A stretch of DNA of 64,000 bases from Pseudomonadota bacterium. Lineage in GTDB: Bacteria; Pseudomonadota; Gammaproteobacteria; Xanthomonadales; Rhodanobacteraceae. Shown piece after piece: positions 1 to 11,735 of this stretch (positions are counted from its first letter, which is position 1; each line of letters starts with the position of its first letter). The translations under genes were made by a program, and so were the position numbers. The stretch spans positions 1-64,000 of the forward strand of contig JAJYPJ010000007.1 in assembly GCA_021795435.1 (NCBI GenBank), in the 5' to 3' direction. The notes beneath the pieces are model-generated. The model was not told the DNA's origin. It made no database searches and saw only the letters and a list, made by a program, of their open reading frames with translations.

Positions 1-140
1 TCGACACGACCACAACCGATGCACTGCCACACATCAAGGTATTCAGGCATGACGCACTCCACCGGAACTCGGGACGAAGTCTCCGGCCCTTCGGTGCGCG
101 TGTCGATGACCTAGATCAAGCGGCGTGCCTTGCGCCGCAG

Positions 141-587
141 TCAGTGTCCCCACTGATACAGGGTAAAAAACACGGGCGCGACGGGTCCCTGGCCGGGATC
201 GGGGCGGAGCTGGCCCTCGGTATTGGCGTAAAAGGTCTGAGTCGGGCCGTGTGCAGGAATGATGCGGACCATGATCAACCGGCCGCCAGCACGGTACTCC
301 TCCACGACGTCCCCCTGAACCTTGCGCACCGACACGGTGGGCGGCGGCTGGCCCATGGGATTGTGCGCTGGAATGACCGGGGCAACAGCCTGCTGCAATG
401 GGCTCGCGGCGGGGGCTGGCGCGATGGCCGCCGGGGGCGAAGGCCGTGTCGGCATCGGCACCGGCTGGTCGAAATCCGGTGGCGGGGGGATGCTGGCCGG
501 CGGTGGTGATACCGACTGGGCCCCGGCGGCGCCCGCTGCCAGCAGGATCGTCGCAATGGCGGGCAGGCGGATTCGACGCGCGTTCAT
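141..587 (-). CDS. DUF2782-like small secreted/periplasmic protein
   Basis: ORF with signal peptide (MNARRIRLPAIATILLAAGAAGA), Pro-rich linker and C-terminal VEEYRAGGRLIMVRIIPAHGPTQTFYAN motif; divergent from polA. Start trimmed to the internal ATG. Confidence 0.65.
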   Translation of the reverse strand: MNARRIRLPAIATILLAAGAAGAQSVSPPPASIPPPPDFDQPVPMPTRPSPPAAIAPAPAASPLQQAVAPVIPAHNPMGQPPPTVSVRKVQGDVVEEYRAGGRLIMVRIIPAHGPTQTFYANTEGQLRPDPGQGPVAPVFFTLYQWGH

Positions 588-692
588 GATGGCACTCCGG
601 CAGACTGGGACCGTCAGCGTATACCCGGGAGATGAGGACGGCATGCCCGGACGCAAGCCACCACGCTGGCGTCACGATGCCACAATGCCGGC

Positions 693-3446
693 ATGACCAA
701 GCTCGTGCTGATTGACGGATCGTCGTACCTATACCGCGCCTTCCATGCGCTGCCGCCGCTGAATAACGCTGTCGGCGAGCCGACCGGCGCGCTGTTCGGC
801 GTGGTCAACATGCTGCGCGCCACGCTGAGCGAGCGGCCGGAGCACCTGGCCTTCGTGCTCGACAGCAGCGGTCCAACCTTCCGGGAGGCCATCGAACCGA
901 CTTACAAGGCCAACCGTCCGCCGATGCCCGAGGACCTGCGTGCGCAGATCGAGCCACTGCTTGCCATCGTGAAGGCGCTGGGCATCCCAACCTTGCGCGA
1001 GCCCGGCGTGGAGGCCGATGACGTCATCGGCACCCTCGCCACGCGTGCCGCGGTGGCTGGCATGGACGTGGAGATTTCCACCGGCGACAAGGATTTCGCG
1101 CAACTGGTGGGGCCGCGGGTCACGTTGGTCAACACCATGGACCGCACGCGGCTGGACACGGCGGGCGTCAAGGCGAAGTTTGGCGTGCCGCCGGCGCGCA
1201 TCGTCGATTATCTGGCACTGGTTGGCGACAAGGTCGACAATATCCGTGGCGTCGACAAGTGCGGGCCCAAGACCGCCGCCAAGTGGCTGGGCGAATATGG
1301 CGACCTGGACAGCGTGATGGCGCATGCCGACGCGATACCTGGCAAGCTGGGCGAAAACCTGCGCGCGGCGCAGGACTGGCTGCTGCGCTCGCGCGACCTC
1401 GCCACCATCCGCACCAATATATCGCTGCCTCTGGAGCCGGAGCAGTTGGTGCGCGGCACGCAGGATGACGCGGCATTGCGCGCGTTGTACACGCGTTACG
1501 GATTCAACAGTGCACTGGCGGCGCTGGAACGTGGCGAGGACGGCGTCGCCCATGCGACTGCACCGCGTGTGGCACGCGCGCCCATGGCCGGACCAGCAGC
1601 CTCGACCCGCGCGTCGCCTGACCCGGCGCTGGCCGCACCGGGCCAATATGAGACGTTGCGGGAGCGGCAGGTTTTCGAGCAGTGGCTGGCACGGCTTGGG
1701 ACCGCCGAACTGATCGCGTTGGACACGGAAACCACCGCACTGGATGCCATCGACGCCGAGATCGTCGGCCTTTCCTTTGCCATCGAATCCGGCCATGCCG
1801 CCTACCTGCCGCTGCGCCACGACTATCCCGGCGCGCCGGAGCAGCTTGATTGCGACCGTGTGCTGGCGCAGCTGAAGCCGTTGTTGGAGGACGCCGGTCG
1901 GCCCAAGTTGCTGCAAAATGCGAAGTACGACATGGAGGTGCTCGCCAACCACGGCATCGCCCTGCGTGGCATTGCCCACGACAGCATGCTCGAATCCTAC
2001 GTGCTCGATGCCACCGCCAGTCGCCACGACATGGACTCGCTGGCGCGGCATTACTTGGACTACACCACCATCAAATTCGAGGACGTCGCGGGCAAGGGCG
2101 CGAAGCAGATTCCATTTGCGCAGGTGGATATCGACAGCGCTACGCGCTATGCCGCCGAAGATGCCGACATCACCCTGCGCCTTCATCGTGCTTTGTGGCC
2201 AAGACTCGCATCCGTGCCTGGCCTGCGCAGCGTTTACCAGGACATCGAGCTGCCGCTGGTGCCAGTGCTGGCGCGGATGGAGCGCCGCGGCGTGCTGATT
2301 GACGCCGATCAATTGCGCCGGCAAAGCCAGGCACTGGCCGCACGCATGCACCAGATCCTGACGCGCGCCGAACACGAGGCCGGTCAGCCGTTCAATGCCG
2401 ATTCGCCCAAGCAACTGCAGGCGATCCTGTTCGACAAGCTAGGCCTGCCGGTTCACGTGAAAACGCCAGGAGGCCAGCCTTCCACCAACGAAGAAGCACT
2501 GGAAGCCATCCGCGACGCGCATCCGCTCCCGGCGCTGATCCTCGAGTACCGCATGCTGGCTAAGCTGCGCTCGACCTATACCGAGAAGTTGCCAGCGATG
2601 ATCAAGCCGGCCAGCGGGCGGGTGCATACCAGTTACCACCAGGCGGTAGCCGCCACCGGCCGGCTGAGTTCTTCAGATCCCAACCTGCAGAACATTCCGG
2701 TGCGCAGCGAGGAGGGCCGGCAGATCCGTGCCGCGTTCATCGCGCCGCCAGGCTGGGTGGTCCTGTCCGCCGACTATTCGCAAATCGAGCTGCGCATCAT
2801 GGCGCACCTGTCCGGCGACGAGGGCCTACGGGCTGCATTCCGGCGTGGCGAGGATATCCACCGCGCGACCGCCGCCGAGGTATTCGGTGTCGATCCGGCC
2901 GCAGTCAGCCTCGAGCAGCGACGCGCCGCCAAGGCCATCAACTTCGGGCTCATCTACGGGATGAGTGCCTTCGGCCTGGCACGGCAGCTCGGGATCGGTC
3001 GCGGCGAGGCGCAGCAGTACATGGACCGCTACTTCCAGCGCTACCCTGGCGTGCGCGGCTACATGGAGCGCATCCGCGCCCAGGCACATGCCGACGGCTA
3101 CGTGGAAACCCTGTTTGGCCGCCGTCTGTACCTTCCCGAGATCCGCGCGCGCGACGCTGCCCGTCGGGCCGGCGCGGAGCGCGCCGCCGTCAACGCGCCC
3201 ATGCAGGGTACCGCGGCCGACATCATCAAACGCGCCATGATCGCCGTGGACGCCTGGTTGTTGACGCGCCCTGACGATGCCCATCTGCTGATGCAGGTCC
3301 ATGATGAACTGGTCCTGGAAGTGCGACTCGATGCCCTCGATGCCGTTCGCACCGGCTTGATTGAGCGCATGCAAGCCGCCGCTGAACTCAACGTGCCGCT
3401 GCTGGTTGAAGCTGGACATGGCGCCAATTGGGGAGAGGCGCACTGA
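693..3446 (+). CDS. polA: DNA polymerase I
   Basis: 917 aa with 5'-3' exo, 3'-5' exo (LIALDTETTALD) and polymerase motifs (DYSQIELRIMAHLSGD, QVHDELVLEV). Confidence 0.97.
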   Translation: MTKLVLIDGSSYLYRAFHALPPLNNAVGEPTGALFGVVNMLRATLSERPEHLAFVLDSSGPTFREAIEPTYKANRPPMPEDLRAQIEPLLAIVKALGIPTLREPGVEADDVIGTLATRAAVAGMDVEISTGDKDFAQLVGPRVTLVNTMDRTRLDTAGVKAKFGVPPARIVDYLALVGDKVDNIRGVDKCGPKTAAKWLGEYGDLDSVMAHADAIPGKLGENLRAAQDWLLRSRDLATIRTNISLPLEPEQLVRGTQDDAALRALYTRYGFNSALAALERGEDGVAHATAPRVARAPMAGPAASTRASPDPALAAPGQYETLRERQVFEQWLARLGTAELIALDTETTALDAIDAEIVGLSFAIESGHAAYLPLRHDYPGAPEQLDCDRVLAQLKPLLEDAGRPKLLQNAKYDMEVLANHGIALRGIAHDSMLESYVLDATASRHDMDSLARHYLDYTTIKFEDVAGKGAKQIPFAQVDIDSATRYAAEDADITLRLHRALWPRLASVPGLRSVYQDIELPLVPVLARMERRGVLIDADQLRRQSQALAARMHQILTRAEHEAGQPFNADSPKQLQAILFDKLGLPVHVKTPGGQPSTNEEALEAIRDAHPLPALILEYRMLAKLRSTYTEKLPAMIKPASGRVHTSYHQAVAATGRLSSSDPNLQNIPVRSEEGRQIRAAFIAPPGWVVLSADYSQIELRIMAHLSGDEGLRAAFRRGEDIHRATAAEVFGVDPAAVSLEQRRAAKAINFGLIYGMSAFGLARQLGIGRGEAQQYMDRYFQRYPGVRGYMERIRAQAHADGYVETLFGRRLYLPEIRARDAARRAGAERAAVNAPMQGTAADIIKRAMIAVDAWLLTRPDDAHLLMQVHDELVLEVRLDALDAVRTGLIERMQAAAELNVPLLVEAGHGANWGEAH

Positions 3447-3737
3447 CGGAGCCGGCGCGTTCGGTCGGTGGATGCGGCACGAGTGGGGGACGCTGGGGCT
3501 GGATCGCGCGTGCAGGGCGTCATCCGGTGGTCGTCTCGATGGCCACCTGCGTTCCGGTGCGCGGGCGCATCGCCATCCAGGGAAGACGGTCGTGTCTCGT
3601 TCCAATGCCGCTGTCCATGGCGATCGGCCTGCCATGGCGGTCATTGCCGACGCGCCTCGCAGAAACACTCCCTTCCCTCATTCCCCCTGCGCGGCGAAGC
3701 GCGGCACAATCCACGTTTTCCTGCACGCGGGGTTGCC

Positions 3738-4619
3738 ATGGACATCGGATTCATCGGTTTGGGCGCCATGGGCCAGGCCATCGCGCGGCGCCTGCTGGCG
3801 GCCGGGTACCGGTTGACCGTGTGGAATCGTTCGCCCCTGCCAGCGCAGGCGCTGGCAGGAGAAGGCGCCAGTATTGCGGCGACGCCGACGGAGGCCGCGG
3901 CGCGGCCGGTGGTGTTCAGTATGCTGGCCGACGACGCCGCGGTGGATGCGGTTTTCGTGCTGCAGGGCGCGCTGCAGGCGCTGCCCGCGGGCGGTGTGCA
4001 CGTCAACATGGCGACCATCGCGGTCGCGCTGGCCGAGAGGCTGGCCGAGATGCACGCGGCACGTGGTGTCGGCTACGTGGCGGCGCCGGTGTTCGGCCGC
4101 CCGGATGCGGCTGCAGCCGGCAGACTGCAAGTGCTGGCTGCGGGCGATCCCGCGCAGGTGGCGCGCGTGCAGCCGCTGCTGGAGGCCGTTGGTCAACGCG
4201 TATGGCCCTTCGGCAGTGCGCCGGCGCGTGCCAATGCGGTCAAGCTGGCGGGTAACTTCATGCTGGCCGCGGCCATCGAGACGATGGCCGAGGCCGCTAC
4301 GCTGGCGCAGGCACATGGCGTGGCGCCCGCCGATTTCCTGGGTCTGATGACGCAGACGCTGTTCGCCAGTCCGGCCTACCAGAATTACGGCACGCTTATT
4401 GCCCAACAGCATTACGAGCCGGCCGGCTTCCGGCTGCGGCTGGGCCTGAAGGACGTCCGCCTGGCGCTCCAGGCGGCGGATGCGGGAGCGGTGCCGATGC
4501 CGGTGGCCGGCGTTTTGCGTGACAACTTCCTCGATGCCATTGCCCATGGCGACGCCGAGCTGGACTGGGCGGCGCTCGCCAAGGTGGCGGCGCGCCGCGC
4601 CGGGCAGGACCGGCGCTGA
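3738..4619 (+). CDS. NAD(P)-dependent oxidoreductase, 3-hydroxyisobutyrate dehydrogenase family
   Basis: MDIGFIGLGAMGQAIARRLLAAGY Rossmann motif; KLAGNFMLAAAIE. Start trimmed to ATG 3738. Confidence 0.88.
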   Translation: MDIGFIGLGAMGQAIARRLLAAGYRLTVWNRSPLPAQALAGEGASIAATPTEAAARPVVFSMLADDAAVDAVFVLQGALQALPAGGVHVNMATIAVALAERLAEMHAARGVGYVAAPVFGRPDAAAAGRLQVLAAGDPAQVARVQPLLEAVGQRVWPFGSAPARANAVKLAGNFMLAAAIETMAEAATLAQAHGVAPADFLGLMTQTLFASPAYQNYGTLIAQQHYEPAGFRLRLGLKDVRLALQAADAGAVPMPVAGVLRDNFLDAIAHGDAELDWAALAKVAARRAGQDRR

Positions 4620-4685
4620 ACGTCGCGCTCACGCCGCGCGCAGCGCGGCGTGCGATGATCGCCGCGTCCTTGGTCCTGAATCCGC

Positions 4686-5036
4686 ATGCAGCCCCTACTC
4701 GTGCTGTGCGCCTGTCCCGATGAAGCCAGCGCTGCGCGCATTGCGCAGGCGCTGGTCGAAGAGCGGTTGGCCGCCTGTGTCACGCGGTTCTCCGGTGCGC
4801 GCAGCGTGTACCGTTGGCAAGGCGCCATTGAACAGGCCGACGAGGTGCAGTTGCTGATCAAGACCGCGCAATCGCACTATGCGGCGCTGGAGCGACGCGT
4901 CCTCGCGCTCCATCCGTATGACGTACCCGAGGTGCTGGTGTTGCCGGTGGTCGCCGGGCATGGCGCGTATCTTGACTGGATGGACGCGCAATTGGGCCAG
5001 GATGCCGGCACCGGGTGCCTTTTCCCAGAGGAGTGA
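4686..5036 (+). CDS. cutA: Divalent-cation tolerance protein CutA
   Basis: 116 aa; EERLAACV, SVYRWQGAIEQADEVQLLIKT, HPYDVPEVLVLPV. Confidence 0.93.
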   Translation: MQPLLVLCACPDEASAARIAQALVEERLAACVTRFSGARSVYRWQGAIEQADEVQLLIKTAQSHYAALERRVLALHPYDVPEVLVLPVVAGHGAYLDWMDAQLGQDAGTGCLFPEE

Positions 5037-5045
5037 GTCGCTGCG

Positions 5046-6947
5046 ATGAAACGAATGCTGATGATGTTGGCCCTGTTGCTGGTCGCTCCCCTGGCGCAGG
5101 CCGCACCGGGACTGCTGCCCTTCGGCCAGGCCTATCGGCTGCAGGCGCGCGCGGCCCAGCATACGTTGCACTTCGAGTGGACCATCGCCGACGGCTACTA
5201 CCTGTACCGCGACCGCACGCACTTCAAGGCGCTGGACGCCGGCGTCACCTTGGGCAAGCCGGTGTTCCCGCCAGGCGTGGTCGAGAACGATCCCTACCTG
5301 GGCCGGCTGGTGATCTTTCGCCACGCGATGTCGGCCACGATTCCGTATGTCGCGCCCGTTGGTCTGTCCACGCTGCATATCGAGGTTACCTACCAGGGTT
5401 GCCATGAGCGACCGCCACAGATCTGTTTTCCTCCGCACAGCGAGACGTTGAGCCTGCCCAATGGAGGCGGCGTGGTGCCATCGGCGGCGGGCAGCGGCTT
5501 GGGCGCCGCGGGGAAGGCCACCAGCGCGGGATCCGTGTTCGGTAGCGGAGCAGGTTCCGGTCCAGCCGCAAAGGCTTTTGGCGCGGCGGCGCCTGTCGCT
5601 GGCAGCGCAGCCGCATCGCCGGTGGCGCACGCTCCGTCCGCCGATGCGACGGGTCACCTGGCCGGCCTGCTGGGTAGCCACCGGTTGCTGGCGCTGTTGC
5701 TGTTCTTCCTCGGCGGGTTGGGTGTGGCGTTCACGCCGTGCGTGCTGCCCATGTTGCCGATTCTGTCCGGACTGATCGCGGGCGGCGGCTCGCGCGCCAC
5801 CAGCGGGCGCGCGTTCACGCTGTCTTTGGTGTACGTGCTGGGTGCGGCACTGGTGTATGCGGTGGTCGGCGTGGTTGCCGGTCTGGCTGGCACCAACATC
5901 CAGACGGCGCTGCAGAACGACTGGGTCATCGGTGCCACGGCGTTGCTGTTCGTGCTGCTGGCGTTGTCGATGTTCGGGCTATACGAACTGCAGTTGCCGG
6001 CGTCGCTGCAGACGCGTCTGGCTGCGGTCAGCAACCGGCAGCGCGCCGGTTCGCTGATCGGCGCCTCGGTGATGGGCATGCTCTCGGCGCTGATCGTCAC
6101 CTCCTGCGTCACGCCGGTGCTGGCTGCGGGGGTGCTCTACATCTCCCAGCAGGGCAGTGCCGCGTTCGGGGCGCTGGCGCTGTTCCTGTTCGGCCTGGGC
6201 ATGGGCCTGCCGCTACTCGTCTTCGGGACGGTCGCCGGCGCCTTGTTGCCGCGTGCTGGCGCCTGGATGGATGCGGTCAAGGCGGTGTTCGGCGTGCTGT
6301 TCCTGGGGCTGGCCATCTGGATGCTGAGCCGCATCCTGGCACCGGGCTGGGACCTGGCGCTCGTTGGCCTGCTGCTGCTCGGCTGTGCGGTGTATCTGGG
6401 CGCCTTGCAGCGGCTGGCGGAGGCTGCCAGCGGATGGCGGAAGCTTCGCCAGAGTCTGGCTTGGACAGTGTTGTTGCTGGGCGTCGCCGAGCTGATCGGC
6501 GCGCTGGGCGGTGGCGGCAACTTGCTCACGCCGCTGGCGGTCTACGCCGGGGGCGGTAGGCCGGCGGCTTCCGCCGCGACCCTGCAGTGGTCTCGGGTGA
6601 CGACGCCGGAACAGCTCGGGGCGGCACTGGCCCAGGCCCACGCTGCGCACCAGGGCGTGATCGTCGACTACTACGCGGACTGGTGCGTGAGTTGCAAGGA
6701 AATGGAACACACCACGTTGGTCGACCCGGCGGTGCAGCGCGCGCTGGCGCCGCTGGCGTTGATCCGCGTCGATGTCACCCGCGACGATGCGGCCAGCCAG
6801 GCGCTGCTCAAGCGCTTCGGCCTGCTTGGTCCGCCGGTCACGCTCTTCTTCTCGCCTGATGGCCGCGAACAATCGGCCGAGCGCCTGGTGGGTTACGAGA
6901 ATGCGGCGGGCTTCCTGGCCCGCCTCCGTCGCGCCGGTTTGGACTGA
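5046..6947 (+). CDS. dsbD: Thiol:disulfide interchange protein DsbD
   Basis: N-terminal DsbD-alpha domain, CcdA-like membrane domain (GVAFTPCVLPMLPILSGLI), C-terminal thioredoxin YYADWCVSCKEME. Confidence 0.95.
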   Translation: MKRMLMMLALLLVAPLAQAAPGLLPFGQAYRLQARAAQHTLHFEWTIADGYYLYRDRTHFKALDAGVTLGKPVFPPGVVENDPYLGRLVIFRHAMSATIPYVAPVGLSTLHIEVTYQGCHERPPQICFPPHSETLSLPNGGGVVPSAAGSGLGAAGKATSAGSVFGSGAGSGPAAKAFGAAAPVAGSAAASPVAHAPSADATGHLAGLLGSHRLLALLLFFLGGLGVAFTPCVLPMLPILSGLIAGGGSRATSGRAFTLSLVYVLGAALVYAVVGVVAGLAGTNIQTALQNDWVIGATALLFVLLALSMFGLYELQLPASLQTRLAAVSNRQRAGSLIGASVMGMLSALIVTSCVTPVLAAGVLYISQQGSAAFGALALFLFGLGMGLPLLVFGTVAGALLPRAGAWMDAVKAVFGVLFLGLAIWMLSRILAPGWDLALVGLLLLGCAVYLGALQRLAEAASGWRKLRQSLAWTVLLLGVAELIGALGGGGNLLTPLAVYAGGGRPAASAATLQWSRVTTPEQLGAALAQAHAAHQGVIVDYYADWCVSCKEMEHTTLVDPAVQRALAPLALIRVDVTRDDAASQALLKRFGLLGPPVTLFFSPDGREQSAERLVGYENAAGFLARLRRAGLD

Positions 6948-6950
6948 AGC

Positions 6951-7493
6951 GTGCTTCATAGGCTGCCGCTGCTGATCGTGGGTTTGGCCCTGGCCGCTGC
7001 GTTGGGTGGCTACTGGCTGCAGCGCGCCGAGCGAACGCCATCCCCGGGTGGGCCGGTGCCCGTGGCAACCGGGTTCAACGCCGGTGCGCCGATGCCGGCG
7101 CTCGTGCTGCGGGACCTGCACGACCGGGCGCGGCGACTGGCGTCGTGGCGTGGCCGGTGGCTGTTGGTGAACTTCTGGGCGCCGTGGTGCGCGCCCTGCC
7201 GACAGGAATTGCCGGTACTGGGTGCAGCGCAAGCGCGTTTTGGCGACCGTCTGCGGGTGGTTGGCATCGCCGAGGACAGCGCCCCGCATGTGCGCGCCTT
7301 TCTGGCGAGGGAGCCGCTCGATTACCCGGTGCTGCTGGCTGGCACCGCGCACCCCGGCTTGGCCTTCGGTAACGCCGCGCAATTCCTGCCCTACAGTGTG
7401 CTGGTGGCCCCCGATGGGCGCCTGCTGAAGCAGCACTATGGTGCATTTTCCGAGGGTTCCCTCGACGCATGGCTGCCGCAGCGCTTGCAATAG
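6951..7493 (+). CDS. TlpA/ResA-family thioredoxin-like protein
   Basis: Single N-terminal TM and FWAPWCAPCRQELPVL active site. Confidence 0.88.
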   Translation: MLHRLPLLIVGLALAAALGGYWLQRAERTPSPGGPVPVATGFNAGAPMPALVLRDLHDRARRLASWRGRWLLVNFWAPWCAPCRQELPVLGAAQARFGDRLRVVGIAEDSAPHVRAFLAREPLDYPVLLAGTAHPGLAFGNAAQFLPYSVLVAPDGRLLKQHYGAFSEGSLDAWLPQRLQ

Positions 7494-7584
7494 CGTCAAA
7501 CGTCGCCGAATAGCGGCGAACTGGACAATTTCGCCGGTTCAGTCCACACTCGCGATTCTTGCCTCGGGCATACGGACGATTGGC

Positions 7585-8031
7585 GTGGCGCAACTCCTGG
7601 CCCTGCATGGCCCCAACCTCGATCTGCTCGGCCGCCGCGAGCCCGAGCACTATGGCCGCGCCACGCTGGCGGCGATCGATTCGCTGCTCGCCGAGGAGGC
7701 GCTCCGCGCCGGACATCGGTTGATGAGTTTCCAGTCCGCCGCCGAGCATGCGCTGATCGAACGCATTCACGTTGCCGCGAGCGAGGGCGTGGCCGGGATC
7801 GTGTTCAATCCGGCCGGCTACACCCATACGAGCGTCGCCTTGCGCGACGCACTGCTGGCGGTGGCGATTCCCTTTGTCGAAGTTCATCTGAGTAACCCGC
7901 AGTCGCGCGAGGCCTTTCGCCGGCACTCGTATTTCAGTGACATTGCAGTGGGCACGGTGGCCGGCTTCGGTGCCGAAAGCTACCGCCTAGGCCTTCTGGG
8001 CCTGCTGTCCCACCTTGCCAGCGCCGGCTGA
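7585..8031 (+). CDS. aroQ: Type II 3-dehydroquinate dehydratase
   Basis: [21 protein letters not shown] and [17 protein letters not shown] motifs; GTG start inferred in frame of ORF 7438..8031. Confidence 0.94.
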   Translation: MAQLLALHGPNLDLLGRREPEHYGRATLAAIDSLLAEEALRAGHRLMSFQSAAEHALIERIHVAASEGVAGIVFNPAGYTHTSVALRDALLAVAIPFVEVHLSNPQSREAFRRHSYFSDIAVGTVAGFGAESYRLGLLGLLSHLASAG

Positions 8032-8075
8032 CTGCGGCGTCGACCTGGCCCTCCTTCCGTACCACGAGATCGCCC

Positions 8076-8558
8076 ATGGACCTGCGCAAGATCAAGAAGC
8101 TCATCGACCTGCTCGAAGAATCCAATCTGGCCGAGCTTGAGATCAAGGAAGGCGAGGAAGTCGTTCGCCTGTCACGCGTCCCCAAGGGCGGCGGAATCAC
8201 CGTGAACGCCGCGCCAAACGTGCCTGCCGCGCATCCGGCAGCGCCTGCCTCGCGCCCAGAATCGCCGGCGCCGGCCGCCTCGACCATGGTGCCGGCCGAG
8301 TCTGCGAGCGGCACCATCCCGCCCGGCCACGTGGTCCGTTCGCCCATGGTCGGCACCTTCTATGCAGCGGCCAACCCAGACGCGCCGCCCTACGTTTCCG
8401 TTGGACAGACGGTCAAGGCCGGTGACACGCTAGGCGTGATCGAGGCCATGAAAATGTTCAATCAGATCGAGGCCGACAAGGCCGGGACGATCGTCGCCAT
8501 CCTGGTCGAGAACGGCCAGCCGGTGGAGTTCGACGAACCCTTGTTTGTCATCGGCTGA
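8076..8558 (+). CDS. accB: Acetyl-CoA carboxylase biotin carboxyl carrier protein
   Basis: [23 protein letters not shown] and biotinylation motif [14 protein letters not shown]. Confidence 0.97.
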   Translation: MDLRKIKKLIDLLEESNLAELEIKEGEEVVRLSRVPKGGGITVNAAPNVPAAHPAAPASRPESPAPAASTMVPAESASGTIPPGHVVRSPMVGTFYAAANPDAPPYVSVGQTVKAGDTLGVIEAMKMFNQIEADKAGTIVAILVENGQPVEFDEPLFVIG

Positions 8559-8564
8559 GCGGCC

Positions 8565-9935
<1,371 letters not shown>

Positions 9936-10049
9936 TGCATGCGGCCGGTACGTAGCCCCGATGCGGCGCCTGCATGGAAGCGGGATCCGCAGGAAGCGGA
10001 TGGTGCAAGAGGGCATGGCGGAACCATGCCATCCTGAGCTTGTCCATCA

Positions 10050-10535
10050 ATGGTGCGGCGCGCCATGCGCCACCGGTTCAGAGTAACCAGCCCCGTGATC
10101 CTAGATGCTCAACCAGCCGACACACCGGCTGATCCTTCGATCGAGTGCGAGGCCGATGAGGCACTTGCCCTCGTCCGTGCCGGCGCAGGGCACCTCATCG
10201 ATATTCGCCAACCGTTTGAACTCGAACTGAAGGGTTCACTGCCGGGCGCCCTTCAGGTTCCCTTCTTTCACTTCAAACAACATCTCGGCTTGACGTTGGA
10301 CGAAGGGGAACAAGAGCTGCTCGACGCTGATGCACCGCAAGAGGAGGACGTGCTGTCTTTCCTTCAAGCCGTAAGGCAACTTGAGCAGCATCGAACGAGC
10401 ATGCTGCTGCTCGTATGCAACAGCGGGAGGCGCAGCATGCTGGCAGCGCATCTTCTGCGTGGAATGGGGTACCTGCGTGCGTTTTCAGTGCGCGGGGGAA
10501 TGCATGCGCTGGCGGCATTGGGCCCGCTGGATTGA
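10050..10535 (+). CDS. Rhodanese-like domain protein
   Basis: LIDIRQPFELELKGSLPGALQVPF ... LLLVCNSGRRSMLAAHLLRGMGY; start uncertain. Confidence 0.75.
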   Translation: MVRRAMRHRFRVTSPVILDAQPADTPADPSIECEADEALALVRAGAGHLIDIRQPFELELKGSLPGALQVPFFHFKQHLGLTLDEGEQELLDADAPQEEDVLSFLQAVRQLEQHRTSMLLLVCNSGRRSMLAAHLLRGMGYLRAFSVRGGMHALAALGPLD

Positions 10536-10585
10536 CATTCCATCCCTGAACACGCAAAACCCGCCCTTTCGCTGATCGCATCAAT

Positions 10586-11488
10586 ATGGCCCATCTGCAA
10601 CTCCAATTGACGGTGTTGAGCACGCAGCAATCTTGTGCCGAGCACGCCCTTGAGGATCTTGGGGCCATGTCGATCAGCCTTGTCGACGCACTCGCCGGCA
10701 CGTCAGAAGAGCATGCGATTCTTGAGCCCGCGGTCGGTGAAATGCCCGTGTGGCAGTTGTTGCGTATCCAGGGTCTGTTTCCAGCCACCTCGGATCGTCG
10801 GGGACTGCTTGCAGCTTTGGCGGAATTGATGCCCGACCTGACGCCCGCGCAAGTGGAGTTGGAGGAGCTCGAAGACAGGGACTGGGCGCGCGCCTGGATG
10901 GATCAGTACAAGCCGATGCGCTTCGGGCGGCGCCTGTGGGTTTACCCTTCGACCATCGAGCCGGTGGACCGCGCGGTCGAGGATGTGGTCATCCGACTCG
11001 ACCCGGGTCTGGCTTTCGGCAGCGGCACCCATCCAACCACGGCACTGTGCCTGGAATGGCTGGCCGGGCAGCGTCTCCAGGAAAAGCACGTGCTCGACTT
11101 CGGCTGCGGCTCGGGCGTGCTTGCCATAGCCGCATTGAAGCTCGGGGCCGCGTCGGCTACGGGGATCGACAATGACCCCCAGGCGCTTTCGTCCAGTCGC
11201 GACAACGCCGAACGCAATGACGTTGCGTCGCGGCTGAAGCTGATCTCGCCGGAGCAGATGGACGCGGGTGTTTACGACGTCGTTGTGGCGAACATTCTGA
11301 CGGGGCCACTTCTGGATCTGGCACCGCGCCTTGTCTCGGCGCTTGCCTCCGGGGCGCCAATGGCCCTATCCGGGATCCTGCGCGACCAAGCGGGCGAAGT
11401 GGTCGAGCGTTATGCCGCGTTGGGTATCGCCGACATCTCAGTCGATGTCCGCGAGGATTGGGTGCGTGTCAGTGGGCGCAAGGCCTGA
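10586..11488 (+). CDS. prmA: Ribosomal protein L11 methyltransferase
   Basis: RLDPGLAFGSGTHPTTALCLEWL, VLDFGCGSGVLAIAALKLGA, VVANILTGPL. Confidence 0.96.
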   Translation: MAHLQLQLTVLSTQQSCAEHALEDLGAMSISLVDALAGTSEEHAILEPAVGEMPVWQLLRIQGLFPATSDRRGLLAALAELMPDLTPAQVELEELEDRDWARAWMDQYKPMRFGRRLWVYPSTIEPVDRAVEDVVIRLDPGLAFGSGTHPTTALCLEWLAGQRLQEKHVLDFGCGSGVLAIAALKLGAASATGIDNDPQALSSSRDNAERNDVASRLKLISPEQMDAGVYDVVVANILTGPLLDLAPRLVSALASGAPMALSGILRDQAGEVVERYAALGIADISVDVREDWVRVSGRKA

Positions 11489-11735
11489 AGCCGCTCCGTC
11501 CCCGAATCCGACGCGGTTCGGGACGATTCGTGCCTTGCGATGGATCGATGCATGGGCCGGCGTCGCCCGTGAGCAGGAGTCTGCAAGCGCGCCGCCATTT
11601 CGCAAATGCGGTGCGGGAGGCATGTCTCGCTGTCACTAACGACGCGGGCCCCGAGGCTACATCGAGGTGATCAAGGCGGGCATCGCCGTCACGAGTCAAC
11701 CAAGACCGTAGGCCGGCGGAACCATGCTGGCCGAA

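Noticed and set aside
729-2414. 561-aa minus-strand ORF opposite polA
   Set aside because: Antisense frame in GC-rich DNA; polA on the opposite strand has clear full-length homology motifs, and the protein has no recognisable domain.
6213-7499. 428-aa minus-strand ORF opposite dsbD/tlpA
   Set aside because: Gln/Arg/His-rich shadow ORF; the real genes are on the + strand.
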